Assembly (NCBI GenBank): GCA_965209045.1
Contig: CBDBPW010000003.1
Location: 1,674,001 to 1,738,000 of the forward strand
Direction of reading: 5' to 3'
Origin: JAJEFO01 sp965209045
Lineage (GTDB): Bacteria; Pseudomonadota; Alphaproteobacteria; Rhodobacterales; Rhodobacteraceae
DNA length: 64,000 nucleotides
In this document: positions 7,845 to 16,919 of the stretch, in pieces
Layout of the letters: each line of letters begins with the position of its first letter
Numbering within the stretch: position 1 is the stretch's first letter
Program-made: the position numbers and the translations under genes
Notes under the pieces: generated by a model
What the model was told of the DNA's origin: nothing
The model's input: only the letters and a program-made list of their open reading frames with translations
Databases searched by the model: none

Positions 7845-8890
7845 GCGTTGTCGAGGTCGATGGCGTGTGGAAGGTCTTCGGCGACAAGGCCGCCGAAGCC
7901 ATTACCGCGGTCCGCAACGAGGGGCTTGGAAAGGCGGAGGTGCTGGATCGATTCGGTGCGATCATCGGCGTAAGGGACGCCTCGTTCACGGTCGAGGAAG
8001 GCGAGATTTTCTGCCTGATGGGCCTTTCAGGCTCGGGAAAGTCGACATTGGTTCGCCACATCAACCGCCTGATCGAACCCACCACCGGCACGATCCGCAT
8101 CCTGGGCGAGGACATCGGGGCGATGACGTCCGAGGCGCTGCGCGCCCTGCGCGCCGAAAAGATCGGAATGGTCTTTCAGAACATGGCGTTGCTGCCGCAT
8201 CGTTCGGTCAGGGACAACATCGGCTTCGCCCTCGAACTGAGAGGCAAGGACGCGTACCACCGAGCCCAGCTTGCCGACCATGCCCTCGAAACGGTGTCCT
8301 TGCACGGATACGGCGACAGGCTGCCCTCGGAACTTTCCGGCGGCATGCAGCAACGCGTCGGCCTGGCGCGGGCGCTCGCGGCGGATCCTGAAATCCTGTT
8401 GATGGACGAGCCGTTTTCCGCGCTTGATCCGCTCATTCGCCGGAACTTGCAGGACGAATTCCTGGGCCTCAGCCAGAATCTCAGGAAGACCACCATCTTC
8501 ATCACTCACGACCTCGACGAAGCGATTCGGATGGGTGACCGCATCGGCATCATGAATGACGGCGAAATCGTCCAGATCGGCACGGCCGAAGACATCGTCA
8601 CGGCGCCCGCGGACGACTACGTGGCGGACTTCGTCGCCGGGATTTCCAGGCTGAAACTCGTTTCCGCCTCGAAGATCATGGTTGCGGTCGAAAGCCACGT
8701 CGCGCGGCACGGACCCATTGACGACGCGCACGACTACCCGACGGCACGCCCCGAAGACGACCTCGACACGCTCGTGGAACTTTCCACCGGCACCGAGCTT
8801 CCCGTGCTGATTCGGCACGATGGCAGCACCGTGGGGATAGTCACCAAGGACACGCTCCTTCACGGACTGCAAGGGACTGAGAGCCAATGA
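7841..8890 (+). CDS. Glycine betaine/proline-type ABC transporter ATP-binding protein (ProV-like)
   Basis: A 349-residue ATPase of the quaternary-amine uptake family. Walker A is GLSGSGKS (61-68), the signature is LSGGMQQR, Walker B ends LLMDEPFSALDP, and the switch histidine lies in FITHDLDEA. The long N-terminal leader before the Walker A (VFGDKAAEAITAV...) and the C-terminal extension of about 80 residues, in the position of the regulatory CBS region, are typical of ProV/OpuAA. It starts inside the stop of the fusion enzyme and overlaps the permease by ATGA. Confidence 0.9.
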   Translation: MSVVEVDGVWKVFGDKAAEAITAVRNEGLGKAEVLDRFGAIIGVRDASFTVEEGEIFCLMGLSGSGKSTLVRHINRLIEPTTGTIRILGEDIGAMTSEALRALRAEKIGMVFQNMALLPHRSVRDNIGFALELRGKDAYHRAQLADHALETVSLHGYGDRLPSELSGGMQQRVGLARALAADPEILLMDEPFSALDPLIRRNLQDEFLGLSQNLRKTTIFITHDLDEAIRMGDRIGIMNDGEIVQIGTAEDIVTAPADDYVADFVAGISRLKLVSASKIMVAVESHVARHGPIDDAHDYPTARPEDDLDTLVELSTGTELPVLIRHDGSTVGIVTKDTLLHGLQGTESQ

Positions 8891-10713
8891 GCACAATCGC
8901 AGCATTGGGTGGAGCTGAGCCACGTGATGTCGAGAGCCGGGACGTTTCGGTAGGGGTGTTCGCGGATCGGAACGCGGCCTACTACGGCTCGGTCTTCGAA
9001 CGCATCCAGAAAGGCGAGTTGCCGTTCTGGCACGCGAACCTCGCCGGTCTGCTGATCCCGTGGGTCTGGGGCGCCTGGCGCGGCGTATGGCTGATGTTCT
9101 GGGTGGCGCTCGCGCTGGACATGGTCGGGCTCGTCTGCCTGATGCAGAATTTCAAGTATGGTCCCCTTCTTGCCGATGCCCAGCTCGACCCTTCCGCAAA
9201 TTCCATCCTGATCGAACGCTACACGCGCTGGCTGGGCGTCTACAACAATGTCGGCATTGCCATGCTCATCCTGGGGCGCCTGCTCATCGGGCTCCAGGCC
9301 AACAGATGGTACTACAGGCAATATTCCAAATGGCGGATCGACGACCGCACAGCCCATGGCGTCCAGGCACGCCGTGTCGTGATCGCCGCGCTGATTCTGG
9401 CGCTCGTGGCGCCCATCACCCTTTATCGCGCAACGCAACAGAGAATCGACGAGCGCGCCTGCTTCAACCAGGTACGCGCAATCGACGGCACCCAGCGACT
9501 GCTGTCGCGCTACGGCGTGGCCGAAATTCCTGACCTGACCGATGCGATGGCCGAACGTCGGGACCGGCTTGTCACCGAAAGGGCGACCTTGGAAGCAAGC
9601 GCGTCACTGACCGACGACCAGAAGGGCCGCCTCGGCGAAATCCGTCGCGAAGAGCGCCAGCTCAGGCGCGAAGTCGACGCGGTCGAAGACTTCACGGCCG
9701 TCACGGCCAAGGACCGGTTTGACTGCCTCTTCATCGACGATTTTCCGACACTTGCACGCATCGACCCGCCTGTGGACGTGACATACAGACGCGTGCCGGA
9801 CGAGGACGCCATTGCGCAAGGACGAAGCGGCGCCACGAAGGTCATCAGGCAGGTCAAGGATCCGGTGGAAGGCCGGACTGTCAACATCTTCACCTACACG
9901 GCGGAATCGATCGACATCGGAATCAATTTCCTGCGCGCCCAGTATGCCGGAATCTTCGACGCGCTCACCAACGTGCTCCGGCAGTCGCTGATTCGCGTGG
10001 AAGTGGCTTTCATGCTGACTCCCTGGCCGGTTCTTGTCGGCCTGGCGATGATCCTGGCCTGGGCGTACTGCGGCACCGGCACTGTCGTGTTCGTCGGCTC
10101 TTCCCTGACATTTCTGGCGGTCTTCGAACTCTGGCAGATCGCGATGCAGACAATGGCGCTGGTCGTGGTGGCGACGGCGATTTGCATTTTCGTTGGCCTT
10201 CCGGTCGGCATCTGGATGGCAAAGAACCGGATCGCGAACTGGGTCACCGAACCGATTCTCGACGTGATGCAGACCATCCCCTCGCTCTCCTACCTCGTCC
10301 CCGCCGTGGCCTTCTTCGGAATCTCGCAACCCCCGGCCGTGCTCGCAACCGTGGTCTTTGCCATACCGCCCATGGTGAAGCTGACCGCCCTTGGAATCAG
10401 GCAGGTCCCGCAAAGCACAAAGGAAGCCGCCCTCGCCTTCGGTGCATCGGAACGGCAGTTGCTGACGAAGGTCGAACTTCCCATGGCCGTGCCGTCGATA
10501 ATGGCGGGCCTGAACCAGACGATCATGCTGGCACTTTCCATGGCAACGATCTCGGCATTCATCGGCGCCGAAGGCCTTGGCGCGATCGTGACTGCTGCGC
10601 TGGGCGATGCCCAGGCCGGAAAAGGCCTGCTCGCAGGCATCGCCATCGCCCTCGTGGCGATGGTGATCGACCGAATTCTCAAGGGGATCCGCAGTTCGCT
10701 GAGCCGGATCTGA
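8887..10713 (+). CDS. Betaine-type ABC transporter permease (ProW-like) with a large N-terminal extension
   Basis: A 608-residue membrane protein, about twice the usual ProW length. The C-terminal 260 residues are the BPD transporter core, with PILDVMQTIPSLSYLVPAVAFF and the EAA loop EAALAFGASERQLL (514-527). The first 350 residues are unusual: a helical-hairpin segment PFWHANLAGLLIPWVWGAW resembling DUF2628-type membrane domains, further helices near 70-90, 120-140 and 160-180, then a charged, helix-prone stretch (215-270, many E and R) outside the membrane. The extra domain could dock a partner or sense osmotic conditions. Coupled to the ATPase by a 4-bp overlap. Confidence 0.85.
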   Translation: MSTIAALGGAEPRDVESRDVSVGVFADRNAAYYGSVFERIQKGELPFWHANLAGLLIPWVWGAWRGVWLMFWVALALDMVGLVCLMQNFKYGPLLADAQLDPSANSILIERYTRWLGVYNNVGIAMLILGRLLIGLQANRWYYRQYSKWRIDDRTAHGVQARRVVIAALILALVAPITLYRATQQRIDERACFNQVRAIDGTQRLLSRYGVAEIPDLTDAMAERRDRLVTERATLEASASLTDDQKGRLGEIRREERQLRREVDAVEDFTAVTAKDRFDCLFIDDFPTLARIDPPVDVTYRRVPDEDAIAQGRSGATKVIRQVKDPVEGRTVNIFTYTAESIDIGINFLRAQYAGIFDALTNVLRQSLIRVEVAFMLTPWPVLVGLAMILAWAYCGTGTVVFVGSSLTFLAVFELWQIAMQTMALVVVATAICIFVGLPVGIWMAKNRIANWVTEPILDVMQTIPSLSYLVPAVAFFGISQPPAVLATVVFAIPPMVKLTALGIRQVPQSTKEAALAFGASERQLLTKVELPMAVPSIMAGLNQTIMLALSMATISAFIGAEGLGAIVTAALGDAQAGKGLLAGIAIALVAMVIDRILKGIRSSLSRI

Positions 10714-10751
10714 GAATGCACAAGACTCAATCACAAAAAGGGAGAAAGACC

Positions 10752-11705
10752 ATGAGACTTACACTGAAAGCGACGGCGATTGGCGCAGCGCTCCTTGCGG
10801 CGACCAGTGCCGGCGCGCAGGACACCGTCAAGCTCTCCGACCTGAGCTGGAACGGCGCCCGCGCAATCGGCCACGTCCTGAAGGCCATCATCACCGGCCC
10901 GATGGGAAGCCAGGCGGAAATCATCGAGGGCATGAACCAGCAGTCGGTCATCTATGCCGGCATGGACAAGGGGGACGGCTCGATCGACGTCCACACCGAC
11001 ATGTGGATGCCCAACTGGCAGTCTGCCTGGGACGAGTACATCGTAGGCAACGGCACGGTTGACCACAACATGCCCTACAAGGGCACTTCAAACATCTACG
11101 TTCCGTTCTACATGGCCGACACGGTCCGCTCCATCGAGGACCTCAAGAAGCCGGAAATCGCGGCCATGTTCGACACGGACGGCGACGGCCTGGGCGAATA
11201 CTGGGCCGGTGACGTGACCTGGGCGTCGACGAAGCGTTGGCAGATCAAGTTCAAGTCCTACGGCCTGGACAGCCTTTGGGAGCCGAACATCATCTCCGCC
11301 GACACGTTCAAGGCCGGGCTTGCGGCAGCTTACGCCGCGTCGCAGCCGCAGCTGTTCTATGCCTGGACACCCGAGTCGATCCACGTGCAGTTCGATCTTG
11401 TGAAGGTCGAGGAACCGGCCCGCTTCGAAGGTTGCGAAGATGTTGATCTAGACGCGGAGAACTGGCTGGAAGTCTCGCACTTCGAGTGCGTCATCAAGGA
11501 CAACGACGTCTATATCGCGTTCTCGAAGTCGCTCTGGGACCGCAACCCCGCGGTGGCACAGATGCTCAAGAACGTGCAGCTGACCGGTGATGAAGTCGGC
11601 CTGTGGATTCTCGAGATCTTCGAGAAGAAGCGGGATCCGCAGGAAGTCGCCGAGGAGTGGATCGCCGACAACCAGGACATCGTGAACGCCTGGATCAACG
11701 GCTGA
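10752..11705 (+). CDS. Glycine betaine/quaternary amine ABC transporter substrate-binding protein (OpuAC fold)
   Basis: A 317-residue periplasmic binding protein with a signal peptide (LTLKATAIGAALLAATSAGAQ, cleavage after AGA-like). The mature start DTVKLSDLSWNGARAIGHVL and internal DVHTDMWMPNW fit the OpuAC/ProX family, where aromatic residues cage the quaternary ammonium head group. W, F and Y residues are abundant around 80-130 and 180-240. It is the last gene of the operon repressed by the LacI-type regulator and is followed by a perfect hairpin. Ligand probably a betaine or related methylated amine. Confidence 0.88.
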   Translation: MRLTLKATAIGAALLAATSAGAQDTVKLSDLSWNGARAIGHVLKAIITGPMGSQAEIIEGMNQQSVIYAGMDKGDGSIDVHTDMWMPNWQSAWDEYIVGNGTVDHNMPYKGTSNIYVPFYMADTVRSIEDLKKPEIAAMFDTDGDGLGEYWAGDVTWASTKRWQIKFKSYGLDSLWEPNIISADTFKAGLAAAYAASQPQLFYAWTPESIHVQFDLVKVEEPARFEGCEDVDLDAENWLEVSHFECVIKDNDVYIAFSKSLWDRNPAVAQMLKNVQLTGDEVGLWILEIFEKKRDPQEVAEEWIADNQDIVNAWING

Positions 11706-11721
11706 TCCGACCTCAAGTGCC

Positions 11722-11763
11722 GGACCGGGTCACGCGCCCCGCCCCGGGCGCGTGACCCGGTCC
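11722..11763 (+). terminator. Perfect 18-bp hairpin, probable transcription terminator
   Basis: GGACCGGGTCACGCGCCC (11722-11739), six-base loop CGCCCC, then the exact complement at 11746-11763. It begins 16 bp after the stop of the binding-protein gene. No T-run follows, as is common in high-GC alphaproteobacteria, so termination strength is inferred; because it is symmetric it could also act on the minus-strand gene ending at 11938. Confidence 0.7.
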
Positions 11764-11937
11764 GTTCCGAAGACGGCGCTCTGTTGCACAACGAGCACGA
11801 GGCCCGCCGACCGACTGAACGCCTGCGGCCACCGGCGACGGCACCGTGCAGTGCCGGTCTCATGGCCAGCAATGCGCGACGCCGCAGAAACCTGGGTGCG
11901 TGGCCGCACCGATCGTGATTCAATCCACCGTTCGCCG

Positions 11938-12993
11938 CTACCTGATGCCCAGCATCTGCCGATTCGCGACCGCATCCGTTTCACCGCCCGCGAAGTCGTC
12001 AAAGGCCCTTTCGGTCACGCGGATGATGTGGTCCCTCACGAAGGCCGCCCCTTCCCGGGCGCCGTCCTCCGGATGCTTCAGGCAGCACTCCCATTCCACC
12101 ACGGCCCAGCCGTTGAATCCGGCAGCCGTGAGCTTCGAGAACACCGACACGAAATCCACCTGCCCGTCGCCAAGGGACCTGAATCGGCCCGCACGGTCGA
12201 CCCAGGGCTGATAGCCTGAATAGACCCCTTGTCGACCCGTCGGGTTGAACTCAGCATCCTTGACGTGAAACATGCGGATCCTGTCCTTGTAGATGTCGAT
12301 GTTGTCCAGGTAGTCGAGGCACTGCAGCACGTAGTGCGACGGGTCGTAGAGCATGCACGCCCGCGCGTGGTTGCCCGTTCGCTCCAGGAACATCTCGTAG
12401 GTGATCCCGTCATGCAGGTCCTCGCCGGGATGTATCTCGAAGCAGATGTCGACCCCGCAATCCTCGGCGTGATCAAGTATCGGACGCCAGCGTGAGGCCA
12501 GTTCGTCAAACGCCGTCTCGACCAGGCCCGCCGGGCGCTGCGGCCAAGGATAGACGTATGGCCAGGCCAGCGCCCCCGAGAACGCCGCCTGTTCAGTAAG
12601 GCCGAGGTTCCTCGAAGCGGACAGCCCCTTCTTGACCTGGTCGACCGCCCATTCCTGCCGCGCCCCGGGATCGCCACGCACGGCTTCGGCGGCAAATGCG
12701 TCGAAGGCGCCGTCAAACGCGGGATGCACCGCCACAAGCTGGCCTTGCAGGTGAGTCGACAGCTCGGTCACCTCGATGCCGTTTTCGGCAGCCATTCCCT
12801 TGAATTCGTCGCAATAGGCCTTGCTCTCGGCCGCTCGCTCCAGATCGAACAAGCGCTCGTCCCAGGACGGGACCTGCACGCCCGCGTAGCCGCAGCCGGC
12901 CGCCCACCTCGTGATGCCATCCCAGGAATTGAACGGCGCCTCGTCGGCCGCGAACTGCACCAGAAACAACGCCGGCCCCTTCATCGTCTTCAT
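11938..12993 (-). CDS. Sugar phosphate isomerase/epimerase family TIM-barrel protein
   Basis: A 351-residue AP-endonuclease-2/xylose-isomerase-like barrel. Metal ligands of the family can be seen: E186 and H188 in CFEIHPGED, D217 and H220 in YDPSHYVLQ, H243 and D246 in FHVKDAEF, and a late glutamate in WAVVEWE. Such enzymes isomerise or epimerise sugars and polyols. The ATG at 12993 follows GGGAGGAAG; a longer frame upstream is a shadow. It is divergent from the M20 hydrolase gene with 150 bp between, so the two may share a regulator. Substrate unknown. Confidence 0.85.
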   Translation of the reverse strand: MKTMKGPALFLVQFAADEAPFNSWDGITRWAAGCGYAGVQVPSWDERLFDLERAAESKAYCDEFKGMAAENGIEVTELSTHLQGQLVAVHPAFDGAFDAFAAEAVRGDPGARQEWAVDQVKKGLSASRNLGLTEQAAFSGALAWPYVYPWPQRPAGLVETAFDELASRWRPILDHAEDCGVDICFEIHPGEDLHDGITYEMFLERTGNHARACMLYDPSHYVLQCLDYLDNIDIYKDRIRMFHVKDAEFNPTGRQGVYSGYQPWVDRAGRFRSLGDGQVDFVSVFSKLTAAGFNGWAVVEWECCLKHPEDGAREGAAFVRDHIIRVTERAFDDFAGGETDAVANRQMLGIR

Positions 12994-13143
12994 GACGGCT
13001 TCCTCCCGGTTCATGCGGCTTCCGGCGTGCAACGACTCGCCCTGCCGACATCGGGAAGGTACGTCTTTCCGGGCCGTACGCAACACCGCCCCGGCGTCGC
13101 CTCGGCACTTGTCATGCGAATCGTGGCAAAATACGGTCAAGGC

Positions 13144-14448
13144 ATGGGGATGGACTGCAAAGGCGCCGATGCGCTGTCCGACAGGCTGGAAGCCAAGCGC
13201 GACGACCTTGTGGCGTTGACGCAGGAACTGGTCCGCATCCCGACCGTCAATCCTCCAGGCGAGAACTATCGCGACATCTGCGAGTTTCTCGCGCGCCGCC
13301 TCGAAGGGTCCGGATTCGCGGCAACCGTTGAACGCGCGCAAGGTGCACCCGGCGACAGCGACCTCCACCCTCGCTGGAATGTCGTTGCGCAACGCGAAGG
13401 AGCGTCACCTGGACAGTGCGTCCACTTCAACAGCCACATCGATGTGGTCGAGGTCGGGCGCGGTTGGACCGTTGACCCGTTCGGGGCCGAACTCGCCGAA
13501 GGGAAGATCTACGGCCGCGGCTCGTGCGACATGAAGGGCGGGCTGGCCGCCTCGATCATCGCAGTGGAAGCCTTCGTCGAGGCGCATCCGGGCCATGCGG
13601 GCAGGATCGAGATCTCCGGGACTGCCGACGAAGAGACCGGCGGCTACGGCGGTGTCGCCCATCTCGCCCAACAAGGCCGCTTTGCACATGTGGATCACGT
13701 GATCATACCGGAACCGCTGCAGAAGGACCGCATCTGTCTCGGTCACCGTGGCGTCTGGTGGGGCGAGATCGAGACGCACGGAGAAATCGCGCACGGTTCC
13801 ATGCCGTTCCTCGGCGACTGCGCGGTGCGTCACATGGGCGCGATCCTGCGCGAAATGGAGGACAAGCTCTACCCGGCGCTGGCCGCAAAGCGCACGGACA
13901 TGCCGGTCGTGCCCGAGGGCGCACGGCAGTCCACGATGAACATCAACAGCCTGCACGGCGGGCAGTCAGAGCTGCCGGAGGATTTCACGGGCTGGCCTTC
14001 GGCCTGCGTGCCCGACAACGCGCGAATGATCATCGACCGCCGCTACCTGATCGAGGAAGGCCGGGATGAGGTCGTACGCGAGATCAAGGACCTGCTTGAG
14101 AGCGTCGCGAGAGAAAGACCGAACTTCAGTTACGATCTTCGGGAACTCTGGAGCGTTGCGCCCACGATGACCGAAAGAGACGCGCCGGTCGTCAAGAGCG
14201 TCGCCAAGGCAATCAGGGACGTCTTCGGCAGGGATCCGGAATACGTGGTCTCGCCCGGCACCTACGACCAGAAGCACATTGACCGAATCGGAAGGCTCGA
14301 CAATTGCATCGCCTACGGACCCGGCCTTCTGGAACTCGCACACAAACCGGATGAATACGTCGTGGTCCAGGATATGATGGACTCGGCCAAGGTCATGGGG
14401 CTCTGCCTCATGGACCTGCTCACCCCGCAGCGAACGGCAACTGCCTGA
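13144..14448 (+). CDS. M20 family metallohydrolase (ArgE/DapE/ACY1-like)
   Basis: A 434-residue zinc-dependent amidohydrolase. The dinuclear site is visible: H98 and D100 in FNSHIDVVEV, D129 in GRGSCDMKGG, and the catalytic E163-E164 in GTADEETGG. These enzymes remove acyl groups from amino acids or cleave small peptides (acetylornithine deacetylase, succinyl-diaminopimelate desuccinylase, aminoacylase). Immediately downstream come a peptide-type ABC importer, an aldehyde dehydrogenase and an SDR, which suggests the imported peptide or N-acyl compound is hydrolysed here. The start is between ATG 13144 and ATG 13150; long upstream extensions overlap the divergent gene. Confidence 0.88.
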   Translation: MGMDCKGADALSDRLEAKRDDLVALTQELVRIPTVNPPGENYRDICEFLARRLEGSGFAATVERAQGAPGDSDLHPRWNVVAQREGASPGQCVHFNSHIDVVEVGRGWTVDPFGAELAEGKIYGRGSCDMKGGLAASIIAVEAFVEAHPGHAGRIEISGTADEETGGYGGVAHLAQQGRFAHVDHVIIPEPLQKDRICLGHRGVWWGEIETHGEIAHGSMPFLGDCAVRHMGAILREMEDKLYPALAAKRTDMPVVPEGARQSTMNINSLHGGQSELPEDFTGWPSACVPDNARMIIDRRYLIEEGRDEVVREIKDLLESVARERPNFSYDLRELWSVAPTMTERDAPVVKSVAKAIRDVFGRDPEYVVSPGTYDQKHIDRIGRLDNCIAYGPGLLELAHKPDEYVVVQDMMDSAKVMGLCLMDLLTPQRTATA

Positions 14449-14468
14449 CCAACACAAAGGAGACACTC

Positions 14469-15950
14469 ATGAACAGCATTCAGCAATCGGCAACCGCCCT
14501 TGCGCTTCTGGCCCTGACTGCCGGCGGCGCCTGGGCCGCGAAGGCGGACGTCACGATCGGCATTCAACTGGAGCCGCCCCATCTCGACCCCACTTCGGCC
14601 GCCGCCGGCGCCATTGACCAGGTCCTGTATTCGAACGTCTTCGAGGGCCTGACCCGGTTCGGACCGGACGGCTCGGTCGGGCCGGGCCTCGCCGAAAGCT
14701 GGGAGATCTCAGCCGACGGGACGACCTACACGTTCAACCTTCGCAAGGACGTCAATTTCCATGACGGCACGGACCTCGAAGCCTCGGACGTGGTCTTCTC
14801 GCTGGACCGCGCGCGTGCCGAGGACTCGCAGAACGCCCAGAAGGCGCTGTTCGCCGGCATCAAGGCCGTCGAGGCGGCGGACCCGACCACGGTCGTGGTC
14901 ACCCTGAATTCGCCTCAGGGCAATTTCCTCTTCAACATGGCCTGGGGAGACGCGGTCATCGTGGCGCCCGAGAGCATTGACGACATCAAGGGCAACCCGG
15001 TCGGCACGGGCGCGTTCAGGTTCTCGGAATGGAAGCGGGGCGACAGCATCACGATCGTCCGGAACGCGGACTACTGGGGCGCCGCGCCAGCCCTCGAACA
15101 GGCGACCTTCAAGTTCATTTCGGAACCGACCGCCGCCTTCTCCGCGATGATGGCAGGCGACATCGACGCCTTCTACTCGTATCCGGCACCGGAGAACCTT
15201 GTGCAGTTCGAGGCGGATCCCCGCTTCACCGTTCTGGCCGGCAACACCGAGGGCGAGACCATCCTCGCGATCAACAACAAGATGGAGCCCTTCGGCGACG
15301 TCCGCGTTCGCAAGGCCGTCAGCATGGCGATAGACCGTCAGGCGATCATTGACGGAGCCATGTTCGGATACGGCACGCCCATCGGGACCCACTTCGCGCC
15401 GCATCACCCCGACTACGTCGACCTGACCGGGAATGCGCCGCATGACCCGGAGGCGGCAAAGGCCCTCCTGGCGGAAGCGGGATATCCCGACGGCTTCGAA
15501 ACCACGCTCAAGCTGCCGCCGCCGTCCTACGCGCGCCGCGGGGGCGAGATCATCGCCGCGCAGTTGCGCGAGATCGGCGTGGAGACCGAGATATCCAACC
15601 TTGAATGGGCGCAGTGGCTGGAGCAGGTGTTCCGCGGTTACGACTACGGGCTGACCATCGTCAGCCACACCGAACCCATGGACATCGGAATCTACGCTCG
15701 CCCAACATACTACTTCCAGTATGACAACCCGGAGTTCCAGGAGCTGATCAGCGAGTTGAGCGTCGAAAACGACCCGGCAAGACGTTCGGAAATGCTGAAG
15801 GAGGCGCAAAGGACCATCTCGGAAGACTACGTCAACGGCTTCCTTTTCCAGCTGGCGCTCACGTCGGTCGTGGATGCAAGGCTGAACGGCATCTGGGCCG
15901 ACGCTCCGACTCAGGCCGTGGACCTGACCGGGGTCAGCTGGACGGAATGA
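14469..15950 (+). CDS. Peptide/nickel-type ABC transporter substrate-binding protein (SBP_bac_5)
   Basis: A 493-residue periplasmic protein with a signal peptide (ALALLALTAGGAWA, then mature AKADVTIGIQ). The family signature is present: SNVFEGLTRFGPDG, then YTFNLRKDVNFHDGTDLEASDV and GTGAFRFSEWKRGD. It captures oligopeptides or other polar solutes for the permeases that follow. The ATG at 14469 follows a GGAG site; 20 bp after the M20 hydrolase stop, so both are in one operon with the permeases and ATPase. Confidence 0.92.
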   Translation: MNSIQQSATALALLALTAGGAWAAKADVTIGIQLEPPHLDPTSAAAGAIDQVLYSNVFEGLTRFGPDGSVGPGLAESWEISADGTTYTFNLRKDVNFHDGTDLEASDVVFSLDRARAEDSQNAQKALFAGIKAVEAADPTTVVVTLNSPQGNFLFNMAWGDAVIVAPESIDDIKGNPVGTGAFRFSEWKRGDSITIVRNADYWGAAPALEQATFKFISEPTAAFSAMMAGDIDAFYSYPAPENLVQFEADPRFTVLAGNTEGETILAINNKMEPFGDVRVRKAVSMAIDRQAIIDGAMFGYGTPIGTHFAPHHPDYVDLTGNAPHDPEAAKALLAEAGYPDGFETTLKLPPPSYARRGGEIIAAQLREIGVETEISNLEWAQWLEQVFRGYDYGLTIVSHTEPMDIGIYARPTYYFQYDNPEFQELISELSVENDPARRSEMLKEAQRTISEDYVNGFLFQLALTSVVDARLNGIWADAPTQAVDLTGVSWTE

Positions 15951-15971
15951 CCATGCAATCCATCGGCTGAC

Positions 15972-16919
15972 ATGCTGCGCTACGCCGTCAAGCGACTGGG
16001 CTCGCTTCTGGCCTCACTGGTCGTTGCGAGCCTGGTCATTTTCGCATGCATCGAAGTCGTGCCCGGCGATCCGGCCTCCTTCATGCTGGGCATCAATGCG
16101 CAGCCGGACACCGTGGCCGCCCTCAGGGAAGAGCTTGGCCTGAACAGGGCGCCCCACGAGCGCTACATCGCCTGGGTCAGCGGCCTTGTGACCGGAGACT
16201 TCGGCACGTCCTACACCTACCGCTCCCCCGTGTCCGAGATCGTGGTTGAACGACTCGCGATTTCGCTCCCCCTCGCGATCTACGCGCTCAGCCTCACGAT
16301 TCTTGTCGCCTTCCCGGTCGGCATCCTGGCGGCGACGCGGCGCGGGTCGCTGACCGACATCTCCGTCATGGCGACCACGCAGCTGGGCGTCGCCATCCCC
16401 AACTTCTGGTTCGCGCTCCTGATGGTTCTCGTCTTCGCGGTCAATCTGCGATGGTTCTCGGCTGGCGGCTTCCCGGGATGGGACGAGGGGGTCCCGGCCG
16501 CCGTCAAGGCGCTTACATTGCCCGCTATCGCGCTCGCGCTGCCGCAGGCATCCATCCTGGCGCGCGTGATGCGCTCCTCGCTGCTCGACACCCTGTCGGA
16601 AGACTACATCCGAACCGCCCGGGCCAAGGGCCTTTCGGCACGCCAGGCACTTCGGAGGCACGCCCTCCGCAACGCCCTGATCCCGGTGTTGACGATCATC
16701 GGCCTCCAGTTCTCGTTTCTGCTGGCGGGCGCGATCATCATCGAGAATGTCTTCTTTCTTCCCGGCCTTGGCAGGCTCGTGTTCCAGGCGATCTCGCAGC
16801 GTGACCTGATCGTGGTCGAAAGCGTCGTGATGCTCCTGGTCTTCGCCGTGATCATAGTGAACTTCCTGGTCGATCTTGCCTATGCCTGGGTCGATCCGCG
16901 CCTGAGGTCGCGCGCATGA
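15972..16919 (+). CDS. Dipeptide-type ABC transporter permease, DppB-like
   Basis: A 315-residue inner-membrane protein with about six helices. The start MLRYAVKRLGSLLASLVVASLVIF, the periplasmic VPGDPASFMLG block and the EAA loop RTARAKGLSARQALRRHALRNAL are typical of DppB/OppB permeases. It begins 21 bp after the binding-protein gene and overlaps the second permease by ATGA. Confidence 0.93.
   Translation: MLRYAVKRLGSLLASLVVASLVIFACIEVVPGDPASFMLGINAQPDTVAALREELGLNRAPHERYIAWVSGLVTGDFGTSYTYRSPVSEIVVERLAISLPLAIYALSLTILVAFPVGILAATRRGSLTDISVMATTQLGVAIPNFWFALLMVLVFAVNLRWFSAGGFPGWDEGVPAAVKALTLPAIALALPQASILARVMRSSLLDTLSEDYIRTARAKGLSARQALRRHALRNALIPVLTIIGLQFSFLLAGAIIIENVFFLPGLGRLVFQAISQRDLIVVESVVMLLVFAVIIVNFLVDLAYAWVDPRLRSRA

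Noticed and set aside
12724..13143. Extension of the M20 hydrolase start to 12724
   Set aside because: It would overlap the divergent isomerase gene; family start lies near 13144-13150.
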